31,126 nt of DNA from a virus. Of the stretch, positions 29,215 to 31,126 are shown in pieces. Both the position numbers and the translations under genes were made by a program. Under the pieces are notes generated by a model. The model worked only from the letters and a program-made list of their open reading frames with translations, had not been told where the DNA came from and did not search any database. The stretch lies in the IMG/VR virus record IMGVR_UViG_3300028410_000042, positions 1 through 31,126 of that record; one strand, given 5' to 3'. The number at the start of each line of letters is the position of its first letter. The first letter of the stretch is position 1.

Positions 29215-29738
29215 CAAAATACCTCCGTATCCGTAACACCGTTGTAATCAAGGTTTTCTGCGGGTTTCAGGCTATTTTTATCCGTAACAATCTGTTCTGT
29301 GTTACGGCTAGGAATCTTGCCGCTTATGTAAGTTTCGTCCATTTCCACAATCCCTGCCAGCAGCTTGCCATCGTCAATCATTGCGGCCCTGATACGGTGC
29401 ATCATGCTCCATACGGTAGGGCGGCGCATTTCAAGGTTACGAGCTGCTTGCATGGCAGACAGCCCCTTCTTGGCCGAAAACATGAGAGCTATAAGCAAGA
29501 ACCATCTTTGCAGATCAACATGGCTGTTGTGGAAGATCGTCCCCACGGTCCCGGAAAACGACTTGCGGCACAAGCTACATTGCCAACGCGAACGTTGCTC
29601 TTTTTCCGCTTTGCGGGACACCTTTTCGCTTTTGCAATACGGGCAACAAGGTGAATCAGCCCAGCGCATTTGTTCAAGGTGATTAAGGCAGGATTCCTTT
29701 GTCGGGAAACGGCGATAAATACTTACAATACTGGTCAT
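29214..29738 (-). CDS. Truncated IS1595-like transposase, 174 aa
   Basis: The N-terminal zinc ribbon CPYC (32-35) and CSLC (54-57), the GTIFHNSHVDLQRWFLLI helix, KKGLSAMQAARNLEMRRPTV, and the first acidic motif GIVEMDETYISGK (Asp134) match IS1595-family (ISXO2-like) transposases. These are usually near 300 aa and need further acidic residues for catalysis; here the protein ends with an unrelated 30-residue tail (IPSRNTEQIVTDKNSL...). No inverted repeats of an element were found. GAGGAG precedes the ATG, which overlaps the PAPS-reductase-like stop. It may be a broken gene or a domesticated DNA-binding protein. Confidence 0.8.
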   Translation of the reverse strand: MTSIVSIYRRFPTKESCLNHLEQMRWADSPCCPYCKSEKVSRKAEKEQRSRWQCSLCRKSFSGTVGTIFHNSHVDLQRWFLLIALMFSAKKGLSAMQAARNLEMRRPTVWSMMHRIRAAMIDDGKLLAGIVEMDETYISGKIPSRNTEQIVTDKNSLKPAENLDYNGVTDTEVF

Positions 29739-30493
29739 TATACACTCTCCTCACAAAAAATTCCGCACTCAAAACTCATGTTTTTCATGGGCCTTCCCTT
29801 TGTTTTCGGGTCTAATTCATCAAGAAAAAGCCGTTCACCCTTAACGCGGACAAGCCTTGCGCCTATATCCCGCGATTGTTTTGCGCGCTCATCAAAAACG
29901 GCGGGGTGCATTTTACGGACATGGTTCCAATATGTAGGAGAAGTAGCCTTAACACATCCAATGCAGTTTGCATTTGGATACCCTAATCTGTATATTTCGG
30001 GCAATTCAATGCCAGCGTCTTTAACTATTTGGAAACACTGCGCTTTTGTAATACCCTCGTCAATCAACACAGGGATTAAGTTGCTTCTTTCGCCGAGAAT
30101 GAAATTATCGCTTCGCTTTTTTTCTTCAAAAGTAAAGCCTAATACGTGCCAATCAGCATGGTTACTTAGCTCCCATTGCTTTCGCGCCATTTTCTTTAAT
30201 TCAATAGTGCATGGCGCACCTTGCGGCCCCGACATGAAGCGCCGCTTTTCCCAAACATCTACGCAAGAACCGGCTGGGTATTTATCGTTAATGGCAAATT
30301 CCACAGGAACGCCAAGCCACGCCTCCACATCACGCAAGAAACGCATATTGTCGGAGTGCTCTTCTTTGATGGGGTTATTTACTACCCGAATTTTTGCAAT
30401 TTTACCGTATTTTTCAATGGTTTTCTTCGCCGCTACTGCGCTGGCAGCGCCGCAAGAAAACCATACGGCTATTGTTTCGCCTTCTTTAACCAT
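29738..30493 (-). CDS. PAPS reductase-like PP-loop ATPase domain protein, 251 aa
   Basis: The N-terminal VWFSCGAASAVAA (about residues 10-22) is a PP-loop (SxGxxS type) with an unusual Cys, as in phage phosphoadenosine phosphosulfate reductase-like proteins. A core with PVEFAINDKYPAGSCVDVW, and HVLGFTFEEKKRSDNF, and the closing GYPNANCIGCVKAT (Cys177, Cys180) complete the family picture. Such proteins adenylate substrates; in phages they are proposed to take part in sulfur-based or nucleic-acid modification, but the substrate is unknown. The stop overlaps the transposase-like start (TAATG), implying coupled expression. Confidence 0.8.
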   Translation of the reverse strand: MVKEGETIAVWFSCGAASAVAAKKTIEKYGKIAKIRVVNNPIKEEHSDNMRFLRDVEAWLGVPVEFAINDKYPAGSCVDVWEKRRFMSGPQGAPCTIELKKMARKQWELSNHADWHVLGFTFEEKKRSDNFILGERSNLIPVLIDEGITKAQCFQIVKDAGIELPEIYRLGYPNANCIGCVKATSPTYWNHVRKMHPAVFDERAKQSRDIGARLVRVKGERLFLDELDPKTKGRPMKNMSFECGIFCEESV

Positions 30494-30525
30494 AACTTAA
30501 CTCATTTGTTGGTGTTTATATTACC

Positions 30526-30554
30526 AACTTACTAAAACTACACATATTTGTCAA
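30526..30554 (-). promoter_or_regulatory. Possible internal leftward promoter
   Basis: On the minus strand a perfect TTGACA (30554-30549) is followed after 17 bases by TAAGTT (30531-30526), about 33 bases before the PAPS-reductase-like ATG. The -10 is weak. It would allow the last four genes to be expressed apart from the repeat protein. Confidence 0.35.
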
Positions 30555-30577
30555 GCCTTAAACCGTACAACTCCGTT

Positions 30578-30655
30578 TCTTTCTCTTTGTTAATGGGCCT
30601 AATCCTCTGCCCAGTCAGAAATATTCGGCTTTTGCTTTCGTTTCTTCATAGGGAT
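30578..30655. repeat. 78-bp direct repeat, copy 2
   Basis: Identical to 48-125. It contains the C-terminal 17 codons and stop of the repeat protein, plus a purine-rich ribosome-type block that here is followed by no nearby ATG. It marks the far side of the repeat-gene cassette. Confidence 0.95.
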
Positions 30656-31126
30656 TTCTTTGTCCAGATTACCGCTCAGCCCGGAGCAATCACCGATCAG
30701 CCCGGTGCAATTACCGCTCAGCCCGGAGCAATCACCGCTCAGCTCGGAGCAATCACCTCTCAGCCCGGAGCAATTACCGATCAGCTCGGTGCAATTACCG
30801 ATCAGCCCGGAGCAATCACCGATCAGCTCGGTGCAATTACCGATCAGCCCGGAGCAATTACCGATCAGCTCGGTGCAATTACCTCTCAGCCCGGTGCAAT
30901 CACCGCTCAGCCCGGTGCAATTACCGATCAGCCCGGTGCAATTACCGCTCAGCCCGGAGCAATCACCGCTCAGCCCGGTGCAATCACCGCTCAGCCCGGT
31001 GCAATCACCTCTCAGCCCGGTGCAATTACCGCTCAGCCCGGAGCAGTCACCCCACAGCCCGGTGCAATCACCGGTCATCTTAGAGTGGGGCGCAGGGACT
31101 TTTACCGTGCCCTCGCGATGGTAAAG
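30599..31126 (-). CDS. Cysteine-rich heptapeptide-repeat protein (5' end continues at 38-1)
   Basis: Reading leftward the protein has about 20 copies of a seven-residue unit G-[DN]-C-[ST]-[GE]-L-[SIRW] (19 with Cys, the last degenerate), framed by an N-terminal MLKRTK...VPAPHSK part that begins at 38 across the join and a basic tail PMKKRKQKPNISDWAED. Strict spacing with a Cys every seventh residue suggests a regular solenoid with a ladder of cysteines. Total length is about 183 aa. Related seven-residue proteins with Val in place of Cys occur in phage and metagenome data as unknowns, as far as I recall. The opposite strand is also open (SPEQSPIS...) but lacks a ribosome site. Confidence 0.75.
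   Translation of the reverse strand, partial: LYHREGTVKVPAPHSKMTGDCTGLWGDCSGLSGNCTGLRGDCTGLSGDCTGLSGDCSGLSGNCTGLIGNCTGLSGDCTGLRGNCTELIGNCSGLIGNCTELIGDCSGLIGNCTELIGNCSGLRGDCSELSGDCSGLSGNCTGLIGDCSGLSGNLDKEIPMKKRKQKPNISDWAED
30664..31075. repeat. 21-bp minisatellite within the repeat gene
   Basis: About 19-20 tandem copies of a 21-bp unit of the type CAATCACCGCTCAGCCCGG (plus two bases). Copies differ at a few fixed sites: GGAG/GGTG, ATCACC/ATTACC, and GCTCAGC/GATCAGC, which change the amino acids G/E, D/N and S/I/R. Such arrays gain and lose units easily; because 21 is a multiple of three, the frame stays open. Confidence 0.9.

Noticed and set aside
29214-29738. Complete insertion sequence
   Set aside because: Only the N-terminal half of the transposase is present, with no terminal inverted repeats or target duplications seen around it.
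30664-31075. CRISPR-like array
   Set aside because: Units are contiguous 21-bp tandem copies without spacers and form one reading frame; there are no cas genes.
30660-31124. Open frame on the + strand through the minisatellite (Ser-Pro-Glu-Gln-Ser-Pro repeats)
   Set aside because: The 21-bp array is open on both strands. The minus strand has the ribosome site, a sensible N- and C-terminus and the operon direction; the + frame has none of these.
1-31126. Integrase or attachment site for lysogeny
   Set aside because: No tyrosine or serine recombinase motifs were found in any frame, so repressor-like operators alone do not show a temperate life style.

Overview
The window looks like one complete genome of a short-tailed (podovirus-type) double-stranded DNA phage of a Gram-negative bacterium. 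It carries a P22/SU10-style virion module: terminase, portal, scaffold, coat, adaptor, gp10-like stabiliser and ejection proteins. There is no tail tube, sheath or tape measure. A two-component spanin next to a signal-anchored lysozyme implies a host with an outer membrane. No integrase, tRNA or CRISPR array was seen. The first 14 bases are identical to the last 14, and one reading frame runs across that join, so the molecule is circular or was assembled as a circle. I cannot name the host.

Layout. (1) A leftward operon starts near 930, runs left to 1, crosses the join and continues from about 31112 to 28863. It holds small unknown genes (one membrane protein), a cysteine-rich seven-residue-repeat protein, a PAPS-reductase-like PP-loop protein, the front half of an IS1595-type transposase and two small genes. 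(2) 1033-1464 is a RusA-like resolvase on the + strand. (3) 4539-1476 is a leftward recombination/early operon: ERF annealase, DnaQ-like exonuclease, SSB, NinB-like protein, small HTH proteins and the broken tail of a DNA methyltransferase. (4) 4640-6787 is a rightward control and replication operon: two small HTH proteins, a DUF1376 replication protein with a perfect DnaA box in its linker, and a partner protein. (5) 7859-6912 is a short leftward set of small accessory genes behind a good promoter. (6) 7933-8505 has no gene but holds inverted repeats, two rho-independent terminators and a promoter. (7) 8506-28858 is the rightward late operon: packaging, head, connector, ejection, lysis, then two receptor-binding proteins, one with an SGNH esterase domain.

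Regulation. A 17-bp palindrome (TATTGCAT-N-ATGCAATA and variants) lies at the start of the leftward accessory operon, over the -10 of the leftward recombination promoter, and just upstream of the -35 of the rightward replication promoter. This suggests a single repressor controls all early transcription. Many genes overlap by 4-20 bases (stop/start overlaps), so translation is probably coupled.

The least ordinary parts are the repeat-protein locus at the genome join (21-bp minisatellite, 78-bp flanking direct repeats, homopolymer in the ribosome-binding region), the PAPS-reductase/truncated-transposase pair, relics of a methyltransferase, a structured untranslated segment before the late operon, and a strong hairpin in front of the coat gene.
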